The translations under genes were made by a program, and so were the position numbers. The notes under the pieces were generated by a model. The model saw nothing but the letters and a program-made list of their open reading frames with translations, was not told where the DNA came from and searched no databases. From the NCBI RefSeq assembly GCF_003443535.1, contig NZ_CP031946.1, positions 3,289,001 through 3,353,000 of the forward strand: 64,000 bases of DNA. The letters run 5' to 3'. Shown here in pieces: positions 36,293 to 45,124 of this stretch. Numbering within the stretch: the first letter of the stretch is position 1; each line of letters begins with the position of its first letter. The DNA comes from Ruegeria sp. AD91A. GTDB taxonomy: Bacteria > Pseudomonadota > Alphaproteobacteria > Rhodobacterales > Rhodobacteraceae.

Positions 36293-37107
36293 ACAGATTA
36301 AGTTGGTTCAACACGGTTTCGCTGACGCTGGGATTTGCTTTTCTTTACATCCCGATGATCATCCTGATCATCTTCAGCTTCAACGAAAGCAAGCTGGTCA
36401 CGGTCTGGGCCGGGTTTTCGACGAAGTGGTACGGAGAGCTTCTTCAGAACGAGGCGTTTCTGGATGCCGCCTGGGTCACGATCCGGGTCGCGGTCTTTTC
36501 GTCGACGCTGGCTACGATTCTGGGAACGGCCGCCGCTTACGTGATGGTCCGCAGTGGGCGCTTTTTTGGCCGGACACTGTTTTCCGGCATGATCTATGCG
36601 CCGCTGGTGATGCCTGAAGTGATCACCGGCCTGTCGTTGCTACTGCTGTTTATCGGCATCGGCCTGGATCGGGGTATTCTGACCATCGTTCTGGCACACA
36701 CGACTTTCTCGATGTGTTTCGTTTCGGTTGTCGTATCCTCGCGCCTCATAACTTTTGATCGCTCGCTGGAAGAGGCTGCGCTGGACCTTGGATGCTCGCC
36801 CGCGCAAGCCTTCCGTCTTGTCACCCTGCCGATCATCGCACCTGCGGTAATCTCGGGCTGGTTGCTGGCCTTCACCTTGTCACTTGATGATCTGGTGATT
36901 GCATCGTTCACTTCGGGGCCGTCGGCAACGACATTGCCGATCAAGATATTCTCGGCCGTGCGCCTTGGCGTCAGCCCGGAAATCAACGCGCTGTCGACGA
37001 TCATGATCGCTGTGGTGACAGTCGGGGTAATCACGGCTTCGCTTGTGACCAAACGCGCGATGGTGCGGCAGCAGCAGGACGAAATGGCCGCAGCGCGCAC
37101 CGAATGA
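36289..37107 (+). CDS. Polyamine ABC transporter permease 2 (PotC/PotI-like)
   Basis: 272 residues, six membrane helices, with EAA loop EEAALDLGCSPAQAFRLVTLPIIAPAV (about residues 162-188). The opening FLYIPMIILIIFSFNESKLVTVWAGFSTKWY is the PotC/PotI type. Heterodimer partner of permease 1. Starts in the ATGA overlap with it and ends in an ATGA overlap with the oxidase gene. Confidence 0.93.
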   Translation: MNRLSWFNTVSLTLGFAFLYIPMIILIIFSFNESKLVTVWAGFSTKWYGELLQNEAFLDAAWVTIRVAVFSSTLATILGTAAAYVMVRSGRFFGRTLFSGMIYAPLVMPEVITGLSLLLLFIGIGLDRGILTIVLAHTTFSMCFVSVVVSSRLITFDRSLEEAALDLGCSPAQAFRLVTLPIIAPAVISGWLLAFTLSLDDLVIASFTSGPSATTLPIKIFSAVRLGVSPEINALSTIMIAVVTVGVITASLVTKRAMVRQQQDEMAAARTE

Positions 37108-38405
37108 AGCGGATATTTCCAGACTACGCCTATGGCAGCGAACCTCGCGACGGCTGCTGGTGGGACGAAACTGTTGCCAGCCCGGATTGGCCAAAGGTTC
37201 AAGGCGGCATGCATGTGGATGTGGCCATCATCGGTGGCGGATTTACAGGCGTTTCTGCTGCCCTGCATTTGGCTAAGAACGCTTCGGTTGCGGTGTTCGA
37301 AGCTGGCGCGCCGGGGTGGGGTGCTTCGGGCCGCAATGGTGGGTTTTGCTGTCTTGGGGGTTCAAAACTTGGCCACGAATCCATGGAGCGTCGATTTGGC
37401 CGCGACGCCGCTCGGGACTATGCGAAAGCGGAACAGGCAGCGGTTCAACTGGTCGCTGATCTGTTGGCGCAGCATCAAATCGATGCGGATACCCACTCCA
37501 ACGGGGAAACCCAAATGGCGCATTCCAAAAGGGCAATGGACGTGTTGCGCCGGAATGCCGACGAGACGGGAACCCTGCACGAAGCCGGAGACCTGCCTGC
37601 GAAGGGCATGGGTGGCGCGTTTCATGGTGCCTACACTTCGCCGATCGGTTTCGGATTGAATCCCCGCAAATATCTGTTCGGGATTGCCCGAGCCGCCGAA
37701 GCAATGGGCGCATATCTGTTCCAGAAATCCCCGGTTCTGAACGTTGAAAAAACGGCGTCCGGCTTTGTGTTGCAAACGCAGAGCGGGCCAGTCAAAGCGC
37801 AGGCGGTGTTGGTGTGTACCAACGGATATTCCAGCGAGGATATCCCGGCCTGGATGTCCGGACGATACATGCCTGCACAGTCGACCGTTATGGTAACGCG
37901 TCCCCTTGGTCGAGCCGAGCAAGTGGCACAAGGGTGGACTACGGATCAGATGTGCTATGATACGCGCAATCTGTTGCACTATTTTCGCCTGATGCCTGAC
38001 GGGCGCTTTCTGTTTGGGATGAGAGGCGGCTTGCGGTCATCGGCCGTGGCTGAAGCGGCCATTCGGCAAAAGGTCCAGCAGGATTTCAAACATATGTTTC
38101 CTGCTTGGTCGACGGTCGAGGTCACTCATATCTGGTCCGGTTTGGTGTGCCTGTCACGGGCCCTGACACCTTTCGTCGGCCCCGTTCCGGAACAACCAGG
38201 GATGTTTGCCGGGTTTGCATATCACGGCAATGGCGTCGCCATGGGCACGTACTGTGGTCGAGCATTGGCGCGCTTGGTTCTGGGGCAGGACGCTGGGCCG
38301 CCAGCCGTGATGACGCAAAAACCAGGTCAGTTTCCATTGGGTCGCTGGCGCCGTGTGCTCATGCCGCCAGCCTACGCCATGCTGGCGCTGGCCGACCTGC
38401 GATGA
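37104..38405 (+). CDS. FAD-dependent amine oxidoreductase (PuuB/OrdL-like)
   Basis: 433-residue DAO-family flavoprotein. The FAD-binding motif is VAIIGGGFTGVSAALHL (about residues 40-56), followed by GASGRNGGFCCLGG, the usual gamma-glutamylputrescine-oxidase-type sequence, and a C-terminal FAYHGNGVAMGTYCGRALA FAD contact. PuuB oxidises gamma-glutamylputrescine; in this locus no gamma-glutamyl ligase is present, so another amine substrate is also possible. Co-translated with the transporter, which argues for use of imported amines. Confidence 0.87.
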   Translation: MKRIFPDYAYGSEPRDGCWWDETVASPDWPKVQGGMHVDVAIIGGGFTGVSAALHLAKNASVAVFEAGAPGWGASGRNGGFCCLGGSKLGHESMERRFGRDAARDYAKAEQAAVQLVADLLAQHQIDADTHSNGETQMAHSKRAMDVLRRNADETGTLHEAGDLPAKGMGGAFHGAYTSPIGFGLNPRKYLFGIARAAEAMGAYLFQKSPVLNVEKTASGFVLQTQSGPVKAQAVLVCTNGYSSEDIPAWMSGRYMPAQSTVMVTRPLGRAEQVAQGWTTDQMCYDTRNLLHYFRLMPDGRFLFGMRGGLRSSAVAEAAIRQKVQQDFKHMFPAWSTVEVTHIWSGLVCLSRALTPFVGPVPEQPGMFAGFAYHGNGVAMGTYCGRALARLVLGQDAGPPAVMTQKPGQFPLGRWRRVLMPPAYAMLALADLR

Positions 38406-38414
38406 GGCGGGGCG

Positions 38415-39281
38415 TTACAGAATTGCGGTTTCCAAATTCAACCCTGTCACATAGTCGGGCGCACCATTTTCGGCGCGCCAGAGGCAATACGTTGCCATGC
38501 GCCACGCATACCACGGTTTGAGCTGTAGATAGCGCGCGACGATTTCGGGTCTGCCGTAGGCGGAAAGAAACTGGTCTTCCTCTTTCTTCGACAGCGGTGA
38601 GCCTCGGTAAAGTTGCTGCATCGCAGGCGACAAAAAGAGCGCAAGGTCTTCGCAAGGATCGCCAAGGGCTGGGCATTGCCAGTCGATCAAAGTCAGACCA
38701 CCGGTCGCCACCAGGATGTTACCTGCCACGGGGTCGCCATGGATCAGACAAGTCTGTTCCGTAGGTGTGACAGAGGTTGAAGGTTGCAAATCTGCGAGTT
38801 TGCCACGCGTGTTTGACGTACAGCCCTGCAGAATTCTGTTTCCATGAGCTCGCAAGTCTTCGCTGCCATTGCATCCGACTGGCGCCTGGACGGCGATGGA
38901 CAGGGAATGAAGCTTGCGCAGCAAGGCACCGACCTGGGCTGACCCCTGCCGCCAGGGTGCTCCCGGTGCGTGGTCGTAAAACACCCAACTGGCTTCATTG
39001 TATTGCCCTGTGGCACGCAGCCTTGGCACGAAACCAGTGGTGCCAAACGCCTTCAGGCATTGGACTTCCAACTCTGCATCATTTCGAAACAATGGATTGC
39101 GCAATGCTGTGCTGTAGAGTTTCAGGACCTTGTCGCTTGCGCGGCCCTTGACCTTCCAGACCCTGTTGGTGCGCCCGCCGTACAAGGTCTCGAACCGAGG
39201 ATGTGCGTTGACCAATGCTTGCGCATGGAGATGGTCAACCAGATCTCGAGGGGGGGCAGACAGGTTGGGCAGAGGTTCCAT
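38415..39281 (-). CDS. APH/choline-kinase-family phosphotransferase
   Basis: 288 residues of the aminoglycoside-phosphotransferase/choline kinase fold: nucleotide-binding lobe near FETLYGGRTNRVWKVKG, Lys in DKVLKLYS, catalytic loop HGDPVAGNILV (Brenner motif, about residues 201-211) and metal-binding LIDWQCPALGDPCEDLALFL. Most likely acts on choline, ethanolamine or a sugar/amine, not on an antibiotic; the substrate is unknown. The ATG at 39281 is chosen; the longer frame opens with TTG inside flgD. Same strand as flgD but 53 bases downstream. Confidence 0.83.
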   Translation of the reverse strand: MEPLPNLSAPPRDLVDHLHAQALVNAHPRFETLYGGRTNRVWKVKGRASDKVLKLYSTALRNPLFRNDAELEVQCLKAFGTTGFVPRLRATGQYNEASWVFYDHAPGAPWRQGSAQVGALLRKLHSLSIAVQAPVGCNGSEDLRAHGNRILQGCTSNTRGKLADLQPSTSVTPTEQTCLIHGDPVAGNILVATGGLTLIDWQCPALGDPCEDLALFLSPAMQQLYRGSPLSKKEEDQFLSAYGRPEIVARYLQLKPWYAWRMATYCLWRAENGAPDYVTGLNLETAIL

Positions 39282-39334
39282 CACTTTTTCTGGCGAGTCG
39301 ATTTGCCAAGCTTTGGCCTGTCCGGCCCGGTAGA

Positions 39335-39997
39335 TCAAGCACCAGTTCTGACCGCAGTGACATGAGTTGCGGGAATTACCTGACCGCCTTGCAGGGTCAA
39401 TAAAACAGCATCGACGCCTACCTGTGCTTCGATGACGCGACCGTAGGTGGCGACAGGTTTCTCGGAGAGCAACTCATCGCCTTTGTAGCATTCAAGGGTT
39501 GCAGTGTAGTTGCCTGATGCCATTGGATTGCCTGAAGAATCCACCCCCGCCCAAACAAACTCCTCAGTCGTCGTGGGCACAGTGACTTTATCGATCACCG
39601 TACCGTCACTGTCGCGGATCACCAATTTGGTTGCGTCCGCATCAGGGTCGGCCTGAGCAAACAGTGTCACCGGCTGGCCTTCAAAGTGAAAGGCCGAGGT
39701 TGAGCGGACGTCCATGCCCACCCAGCTTGCAAGTTCGTTCAGTTTCGTACCGCCCAATGCGTTGGCCAAGGTGGACAAGAGGTCATTGGTCTGGACTTGT
39801 TGCTCGACCATCGAGAACTGCGCCAACTGAGACGCATACTCGGTCGAATCCATCGGCTCCAACGGATCCTGATTCTTTGCCTGCGCCGTTAGCATCAGCA
39901 AGAATGTCTCAAAGTCCGAAGTAATCGCAGACTTCTGTGATGCCCCGGCCTTTTGTTGATCCGCAACGGGCTGCGTGGTGTTGACAGGCGTAATCAT
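39335..39997 (-). CDS. flgD: Flagellar hook assembly (cap) protein
   Basis: 220 residues. N-terminal FlgD signature DFETFLLMLTAQAKNQDPLEPMDSTEYASQLAQFSMVEQQ (about residues 28-68), then the Ig-like/tudor C-terminal domain (EGQPVTLFAQADPDADATKLVIRDSDGTVIDKV). It caps the growing hook during FlgE assembly and is then discarded. It follows fliK after a three-base gap on the minus strand, a standard pairing because FliK measures and ends hook growth. Confidence 0.93.
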   Translation of the reverse strand: MITPVNTTQPVADQQKAGASQKSAITSDFETFLLMLTAQAKNQDPLEPMDSTEYASQLAQFSMVEQQVQTNDLLSTLANALGGTKLNELASWVGMDVRSTSAFHFEGQPVTLFAQADPDADATKLVIRDSDGTVIDKVTVPTTTEEFVWAGVDSSGNPMASGNYTATLECYKGDELLSEKPVATYGRVIEAQVGVDAVLLTLQGGQVIPATHVTAVRTGA

Positions 39998-40000
39998 TGG

Positions 40001-41224
40001 TCAAAACCTCATGTCGATGCCCCGGCCCGAGGCCAGATTCTGTGGATGGGAAGTTGTGCGATCGATCCGTTCGTGCGGCGCAGCTTCTGAACGTGATGGG
40101 GATTGGGTGTCTGGGTCGTCTGCACCCTTTTGATGTGCGCCAGAACCCCAAGAGGTTCCCAGATCAAAGCTCAGATCCCCATAGCCCAGTTTCTGAAACT
40201 CTTCTGTCAGAACAGATAAATGACGTCGCATTAATTCGAGGGTTTCCGGACGCTCGGTCGCAATAGTGATTTGCAGGCCGTCCTCCCGGCCATTCAGAAC
40301 AATGGAAACACGCCCAAGCTCTTCCGGATTCAGCGCAATTTCCGTTGCTCCTGATCCGGTACGTGTCTGGACCGCTGCTGCCAGCTGACCAGCCATCGCC
40401 CGGGCGATTTCTGCTCGGGCGGCAGAAGACGGACTCGTGAGTTGAGGCACAGAATCGCGTGAGGTCAGCGGCAAAGGTTCCTCTCTGGCGGCATGCAGGG
40501 CCTCAGCCTCGACAACGGGTGCCACCGGTTCGAATTCAACAGCAGTTGCCATCAGCTGAAGCTGCGCCACCGAGGGCGCCCGGTTAGGCGTTGGTGGTTT
40601 AGGCGTGAGAATGTTCACTTCGGGCAACAGTTTCTTTTCAGGGTCCAGAGGACGCGGGATGCCCCCCATTTGTTCGACCGTGCCTTTGGTTTTTACCAGC
40701 TGATCAAACACTTGGCCTTTTTCGGTCATGTTTGTCATTTGCGCAGGTTGGGGCGTCGGATCCTCCGCCTTCTGCGAGAGCGGCGGAACCGGGAAAGACG
40801 AGTCGCTTTGCAGGGACAATCCTTTTGATACCAATACCTGTGGTTGATCCGGTATTTTTGAGGGTGTTTGATTTGCCTCCGCAATCTGAACCGGCACCAT
40901 CGTTATCTCGTCTAAGCCGGGGGTTTCGAGGAATGCAGAACGGATTTGCTGTTCACCGGTGTGTTCTGAAATCGGGGAGGGATGGGCCGCTGCTGATGCC
41001 TCGGCCGTTGTCCCCGGCACAGGCTCGGGCTCCGCTTCGACATTTGTCAGCTCGGAATTGATGGCAGAGTTTTCGCCTTCAGGAAGGCCAGTGGCACCGA
41101 CCTCTTGTCCGAGGACGTCCTGAAAGCACTCTGGGCCAGTGTTTTGGCCCGGAGCTTTACGAGATGTGGCGGCTTTCTCGGTTGAAGTCGGCGTTGCGTT
41201 CGCCAGCGTTAAGGGGTTGGGCAT
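40001..41224 (-). CDS. fliK: Flagellar hook-length control protein
   Basis: 407 residues. A long, low-complexity Pro/Thr/Glu/Gln-rich N-terminal ruler region is followed by a conserved C-terminal Flg_hook domain (ATEIALNPEELGRVSIVLNGREDGLQITIATERPETLELMRRHLSVLTEEF, about residues 305-355), which talks to FlhB when the hook is complete. The ATG at 41224 has GGAG five bases before; a GTG at 41257 is less likely. Divergent from the flgJ-like gene, with a CtrA-like box between. Confidence 0.9.
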   Translation of the reverse strand: MPNPLTLANATPTSTEKAATSRKAPGQNTGPECFQDVLGQEVGATGLPEGENSAINSELTNVEAEPEPVPGTTAEASAAAHPSPISEHTGEQQIRSAFLETPGLDEITMVPVQIAEANQTPSKIPDQPQVLVSKGLSLQSDSSFPVPPLSQKAEDPTPQPAQMTNMTEKGQVFDQLVKTKGTVEQMGGIPRPLDPEKKLLPEVNILTPKPPTPNRAPSVAQLQLMATAVEFEPVAPVVEAEALHAAREEPLPLTSRDSVPQLTSPSSAARAEIARAMAGQLAAAVQTRTGSGATEIALNPEELGRVSIVLNGREDGLQITIATERPETLELMRRHLSVLTEEFQKLGYGDLSFDLGTSWGSGAHQKGADDPDTQSPSRSEAAPHERIDRTTSHPQNLASGRGIDMRF

Positions 41225-41270
41225 TTTGCTCCGGCTCCGTGTGTCTGGTCGGAACACTGCCTGCAGGAAG

Positions 41271-41286
41271 TTACGTTTATTTTAAC
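41271..41286. promoter_or_regulatory. CtrA-box-like site between fliK and flgJ-like genes
   Basis: TTAC-N7-TTAAC, one mismatch from the CtrA consensus TTAA-N7-TTAAC. It sits in the 110-base divergent region of two flagellar gene groups. CtrA governs flagellar and motility genes in many alphaproteobacteria, including roseobacters. Confidence 0.5.
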
Positions 41287-41334
41287 CGCTTTCGCCTTTG
41301 ATCGAGAAAGTTCGAGGCAAATTCGGAGAAAGCC

Positions 41335-41610
41335 ATGAAGGTTTCCACCCTTCCTCACGTATCTCAATCACCATCATCCCAAACCCGACTGAAAGATGTG
41401 ACCATAGAGCTGGAAGCCGCGTTTCTAGGTGAAATGCTGAAATCTGCCGGGTTGGGCAAGACCCGCCAGTCCTTTTCTGGTGGCGCAGGTGAAGATCAGT
41501 TTTCTTCGATGCTTGTTCAACATCAGGCGCAGCAACTGGCCCGGTCCGGTGGCGTGGGCCTTTCCGAAATTCTGTTCAAGTCACTGATGGAGAAAACCGA
41601 TGACGTCTAA
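41335..41610 (+). CDS. flgJ: Rod-binding protein (FlgJ N-terminal-domain type)
   Basis: 91 residues corresponding only to the rod-scaffold domain of FlgJ (ELEAAFLGEMLKSAGLGKT...FSSMLVQHQAQQLARSGGVGLSEILFKSL). As is usual in alphaproteobacteria, the C-terminal muramidase domain is absent, so a separate SLT enzyme must open the wall. It helps to assemble the flagellar rod. Overlaps the FlgN-like gene by 11 bases. Confidence 0.85.
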   Translation: MKVSTLPHVSQSPSSQTRLKDVTIELEAAFLGEMLKSAGLGKTRQSFSGGAGEDQFSSMLVQHQAQQLARSGGVGLSEILFKSLMEKTDDV

Positions 41611-41959
41611 GGCTGATACAGTGTTGATCAAGTCTTTGGAAGAAGTCCTGGATTTGGAACGTGTCGCACTTGTGCAGGGGGATCTGGACCGTTTGTCCAG
41701 CATGGCGCCTGAAAAAGAGAAGCTGATCGGCGCAATCAATGATCTTCAGGTGCTGGAAAGCGAGGCACTGATTCGCGTTCAACAGAAAGCCGAACGTAAT
41801 CAGGCGCTGCTGAACAGCGCGGCTGAAGGCATCCGAGCAGTCGCCAGCCGAATGGCTGAACTGCGGCGTGTTCGTCAGGAATTCAGCACCTATGGTGCAG
41901 ACGGGCAGCGGAGTGAATTTACGGTTCGTAACACTGCAAAGCTGGAAAAGCGGGCGTAG
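41600..41959 (+). CDS. flgN: Flagellar export chaperone, FlgN-like
   Basis: 119 residues, almost wholly helical and coiled-coil-like (LIKSLEEVLDLERVALVQGDLDRLSSMAPEKEKLIGAI). This pattern with the E-K-E-K-L-I-x-x-I element is that of the FlgN family, which guards the hook-junction proteins FlgK and FlgL before export. Sequence is short and divergent, so the call leans on pattern and on its place between flgJ and the flagellin gene. Confidence 0.72.
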   Translation: MTSKADTVLIKSLEEVLDLERVALVQGDLDRLSSMAPEKEKLIGAINDLQVLESEALIRVQQKAERNQALLNSAAEGIRAVASRMAELRRVRQEFSTYGADGQRSEFTVRNTAKLEKRA

Positions 41960-42168
41960 GCAGAAGTTTGATTCAAATCCGAAATTTCTGGATTGCGCGT
42001 TTTAGCACTCCGTTAGGGGATCGGGTTCAAAAGTGGTGCTGCACCTGAAATCAGCAGGTGGCGCGAACGGCCACGCGGCGCGTCGCACAGGTCAGAAAGA
42101 CACCAATGCCTGCAAATAGTGCGGGGTGAAAATGGGCAAAATGGCCCGAACGGAAAAGGATGAAAGCT
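41960..42168 (+). promoter_or_regulatory. Flagellin promoter and leader region
   Basis: 209-base gap with no gene. It contains TTAG-CACTCCG-TTAG at 42002-42016, a weak CtrA-like pair, and a GC-rich, self-complementary stretch (GTGGCGCGAACGGCCACGCGGCGCGTCGC region, about 42056-42090) that could form the flagellin mRNA leader. FlbT, encoded downstream, binds flagellin leaders in Caulobacter, so this is a candidate target. Shine-Dalgarno AAAAGGA at 42154-42160. Confidence 0.45.
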
Positions 42169-43380
42169 ATGTCCAGCATTCTGACAAACAATGGCGCGAT
42201 GGTTGCGCTGCAAACTCTCAAGTCGGTCAATAAAAACCTGGCGATGACCCAGAACGCAATCTCGACTGGCAAGGACGTCGCAACGGCCAAGGACAACTCG
42301 GCAGTATGGGCGATTTCCAAAGTGATGGAGTCGGACGTCAAAGGTTTCAATGCCATCAAGGACAGCCTGGCGCTTGGCGAATCGACCGTCGCCGTTGCCC
42401 GAAATGCCGCGGAAACCGTCACTGATCTGCTGACACAGATGAAAGGCAAGATCGTCGCCGCGCAGGAAGACAACGTTGATCGAGGCAAAATCAATGATGA
42501 CGTGACTGCTCTGAAAGATCAGATCGCGTCCGTTGTCAGCGCAGCGCAGTTCAATGGCCTGAACCTGGTTGACGGCTCTGCCGGTTCCGCTTCGGTTCTG
42601 GCGTCGTTGGATCGTGACAATACCGGGGCCGTGACCGCATCGTCGATCACCGTTGCAGGGCAGAACCTGTCAACCGGCGGTTATGTCACCAAGCAGGTCT
42701 TTGACGGTTCGACCGGCGCATCGACAGGCAACGATCGCGTTGGCGCAACCATCGACAACGGCGCGACCGCTGCAACGGCGCTCGTCACCGACGAATCCAG
42801 CGGTGCCTTTGCTGCCGGCGACAAGGTCGTCGTCGCGATTAACGATCAGGTTGTATCCTATACCGTGTCTGCCGAAGACGCTGCTGCGACAACAACCGGT
42901 GATCTGGTTGCCGTTGGATTGAAATCGAAGATTGAAGAGCTTGGGATTACCGGTCTGACCGTAGACTATGACTCAGGCACCGCCGGAACCTTGTCTGTCA
43001 CCAACGGTACGGGCTCTGACATTTCGTTCTCTGCTCAATTCGTGAATGCCGGTGCAGGTGGTCTGGGCCCGCTGGCCGGTATTGATGTCTCGACCGGCGC
43101 GGGTGCGACCGCTGCCCTGGCTGCCGTTGAGTCGCTGATCGATGCTTCGATCGACGCATCAGCTGCTTTCGGTTCCTCCCAAAGCCGGATCGAAACTCAG
43201 AAAGAGTTCATCTCGAACCTGTCCGACTCGTTCAAGTCAGGTATTGGCTCGCTGGTCGATGCGGACATGGAAGAGACGTCCGCGCGGCTTCAGGCACTTC
43301 AGGTTCAGCAACAGCTGGCAACACAATCGCTTTCGATCGCCAATCAGGCGCCGCAATCGATACTGTCGCTGTTCCGCTAA
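42169..43380 (+). CDS. fliC: Flagellin
   Basis: 403 residues. Conserved N-terminal D0/D1 helices (SSILTNNGAMVALQTLKSVNKNL...ISTGKDVATAKDNSA) and C-terminal D1/D0 helices (SQSRIETQKEFISNLSDSFKSGIGSLVDADMEETSARLQALQVQQQLATQSLSIANQAPQSILSLFR region) enclose a Thr/Ala/Gly-rich variable middle (about residues 140-310). It forms the filament after export through the flagellar type III apparatus. The ATG at 42169 is chosen over 42160 because of Shine-Dalgarno spacing. Followed by the flagellin regulators flaF and flbT. Confidence 0.95.
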   Translation: MSSILTNNGAMVALQTLKSVNKNLAMTQNAISTGKDVATAKDNSAVWAISKVMESDVKGFNAIKDSLALGESTVAVARNAAETVTDLLTQMKGKIVAAQEDNVDRGKINDDVTALKDQIASVVSAAQFNGLNLVDGSAGSASVLASLDRDNTGAVTASSITVAGQNLSTGGYVTKQVFDGSTGASTGNDRVGATIDNGATAATALVTDESSGAFAAGDKVVVAINDQVVSYTVSAEDAAATTTGDLVAVGLKSKIEELGITGLTVDYDSGTAGTLSVTNGTGSDISFSAQFVNAGAGGLGPLAGIDVSTGAGATAALAAVESLIDASIDASAAFGSSQSRIETQKEFISNLSDSFKSGIGSLVDADMEETSARLQALQVQQQLATQSLSIANQAPQSILSLFR

Positions 43381-43395
43381 ATCGCGAAACCGGTT

Positions 43396-43416
43396 GGGGC
43401 GCGGTTTTCGCGCCCC
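43396..43416 (+). other. Hairpin after the flagellin gene
   Basis: Perfect 8-bp stem GGGGCGCG / CGCGCCCC with loop GTTTT, 16 bases after the flagellin stop. No T-tract; probably stabilises the abundant flagellin mRNA or reduces read-through into flaF. Confidence 0.6.
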
Positions 43417-43457
43417 ATCAATGACTGCCTGAAGACGGTTCTTTGGAAGGATTTCAA

Positions 43458-43832
43458 GTGACACCACAAGCCTTAGCCCATCAAACCTACGCGCAAACCG
43501 CCGCGCCAACGCGGACGCCTCGCGATTCGGAATACGAAGCGATTTCCAGGATCACACGGCGCCTGAAGGCGGCAACTGCACAAAAGGCAACGGACTTTTC
43601 GGCATTTGTTCAGGCCATACACGAAAACCGGCGGCTATGGGGGGTGCTGGCAACTGGTGTCGCCGATTCCAATAATGCGCTGCCCAACGACCTGAGAGCC
43701 AGAATCTTCTACCTTGCTGAATTCACCGAGCAACACAGCAGCCGAGTTTTGGGAGACGGCGCAACCGTTGAACCGTTAGTGGAAATCAACACAGCCGTAC
43801 TGCGCGGATTGCGCCAGATGAGGGCATCTTGA
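43458..43832 (+). CDS. flaF: Flagellin regulator FlaF
   Basis: 124 residues of the FlaF family (QALAHQTYAQTAAPTRTPRDSEYEAISRITRRL and FVQAIHENRRLWGVLATGVAD are characteristic). In Caulobacter FlaF is needed for flagellin synthesis and secretion and opposes FlbT. The start is GTG at 43458, with GGAAGG at 43445-43450 well placed. Its stop overlaps the flbT start by one base (TGATG). Confidence 0.9.
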   Translation: MTPQALAHQTYAQTAAPTRTPRDSEYEAISRITRRLKAATAQKATDFSAFVQAIHENRRLWGVLATGVADSNNALPNDLRARIFYLAEFTEQHSSRVLGDGATVEPLVEINTAVLRGLRQMRAS

Positions 43833-44233
43833 TGAGCGGTCTGGTCCTGAAGCTTGCCCCGAAAGAAAGGGTTCTGATCAACGGAGTTGTGATCGAGAAC
43901 GGGGATCGTCGCGGCCGTTTTTCGATCATGACGCCGCAGGCCAATGTACTGCGACTGCGGGACGCGATTCATCCTGACGAAGTGAACACGCCAGTGCGCC
44001 GCGTCTGCTATGCTGCTCAGCTTGTATTGTCCGGCGACATGGAGCCGGGGCAAGCGCGTCAGCAACTGTTGCGGCGCGTGGAAGAGCTGAGCCAGGTTTT
44101 TACGGACGCTGATAGCCGACGGGTATTGGCCGAAGCCACTGATGCCCTGGTCGCGGAGCATTATTACAAATGCCTCAAATCCCTTCGCTCGCTTCTGCCA
44201 CGGGAAGAGCGGCTGATGGCTTATCAGCAATGA
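43832..44233 (+). CDS. flbT: Flagellin mRNA regulator FlbT
   Basis: 133 residues of the FlbT family: SGLVLKLAPKERVLINGVVIENGDRRGRFSI opening and the LLRRVEELSQVF centre. FlbT binds the flagellin mRNA leader and promotes its decay when the hook-basal body is not finished, coupling filament synthesis to assembly. The ATG at 43832 overlaps flaF; the end overlaps the DUF1217 gene by four bases, so the three are translated together. Confidence 0.9.
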   Translation: MSGLVLKLAPKERVLINGVVIENGDRRGRFSIMTPQANVLRLRDAIHPDEVNTPVRRVCYAAQLVLSGDMEPGQARQQLLRRVEELSQVFTDADSRRVLAEATDALVAEHYYKCLKSLRSLLPREERLMAYQQ

Positions 44234-45024
44234 CATTTCAACCAGTCATCCCAAGCGGCGGGATCGTGGGCTGGCGGTTCTTGCAACGTACCTATGTGGG
44301 CCAGTTCCAGAGTTTTTCGTCTTCAGCGGTGAATGAGAGAGAGACCAAGTACTTTCTTGACAACATCGGAAAAATTCAATCCGCCAAAGAGCTGGTGTCG
44401 GATCGCAGGTTGTTGCAGGTCGCTTTGGGTGCGTTTGGGCTGGAAGGAGATGTGGAAAACCGGTTTTTCATACAGAAAATCCTTGAGGATGGTACTCAGG
44501 CGGATGACGCGTTGTCCAATCGATTGGCAGACAAACGATACCGGGAGTTTTCGGATGCCTTTGGATTTGGTCCCGGCGCTGTCCGCAAAACGGCGCTGGC
44601 TTCAAACATGGATCAAATCGCTCAGGCCAATTTGACCGCCCGGTTTGAAATTGCTGTTGGCGCATCAGATGAGACGATACGTATTTCGCTCTATGCACAA
44701 CGGGAGCTTTCGGATCTCGCCAAAAGCGCCTCCAGCGCAGATACAAAGTGGTTCGATCTGATGGGGCTGCCACCCTTACGCAGCATGATGGAAACCGCAC
44801 TTGGTTTGCCGTCGTCTTTTGCGCAGCTGGACATTGACAAGCAGCTGGTCGAGTTTAAGGACAGGTTGCTCAAACTGACTGGCTCGGAGGATCTGGCACA
44901 GTTTTCGAATCCAGACTCCGTTGAGAAACTGACCGACACTTATTTAGCCAGAAGCCAGATTGCCCAGCTTCAGAATACGATCTCGCCAGCGCAGACGGCA
45001 TTGATCTTGCTGGGAGCTGTTTGA
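44230..45024 (+). CDS. DUF1217 flagellar-locus protein
   Basis: 264 residues of the DUF1217 family, found in alphaproteobacterial flagellar clusters (FQSFSSSAVNERETKYFLDNIGKIQSAKELVSDRRLLQVALGAFGL). Mostly helical, with no signal peptide, perhaps exported by the flagellar system, as the end resembles axial proteins (ending in a hydrophobic LILLGAV). Its precise job is unknown. Starts in the ATGA overlap with flbT. Confidence 0.82.
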   Translation: MTFQPVIPSGGIVGWRFLQRTYVGQFQSFSSSAVNERETKYFLDNIGKIQSAKELVSDRRLLQVALGAFGLEGDVENRFFIQKILEDGTQADDALSNRLADKRYREFSDAFGFGPGAVRKTALASNMDQIAQANLTARFEIAVGASDETIRISLYAQRELSDLAKSASSADTKWFDLMGLPPLRSMMETALGLPSSFAQLDIDKQLVEFKDRLLKLTGSEDLAQFSNPDSVEKLTDTYLARSQIAQLQNTISPAQTALILLGAV

Positions 45025-45124
45025 ATCGGACGTTCTCGGATCGACTTCGTTGATGGGGCTTAGTCGCGACGGCATCACGTCAATCGAAAAACCTGTTTTT
45101 CTTAAGCACTGCAAACGGAAGGCC

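Noticed and set aside
38415..39281. Aminoglycoside resistance gene
   Set aside because: The kinase fold and Brenner motif are shared by choline and other small-molecule kinases; no resistance-type context or specific aminoglycoside motif is seen.
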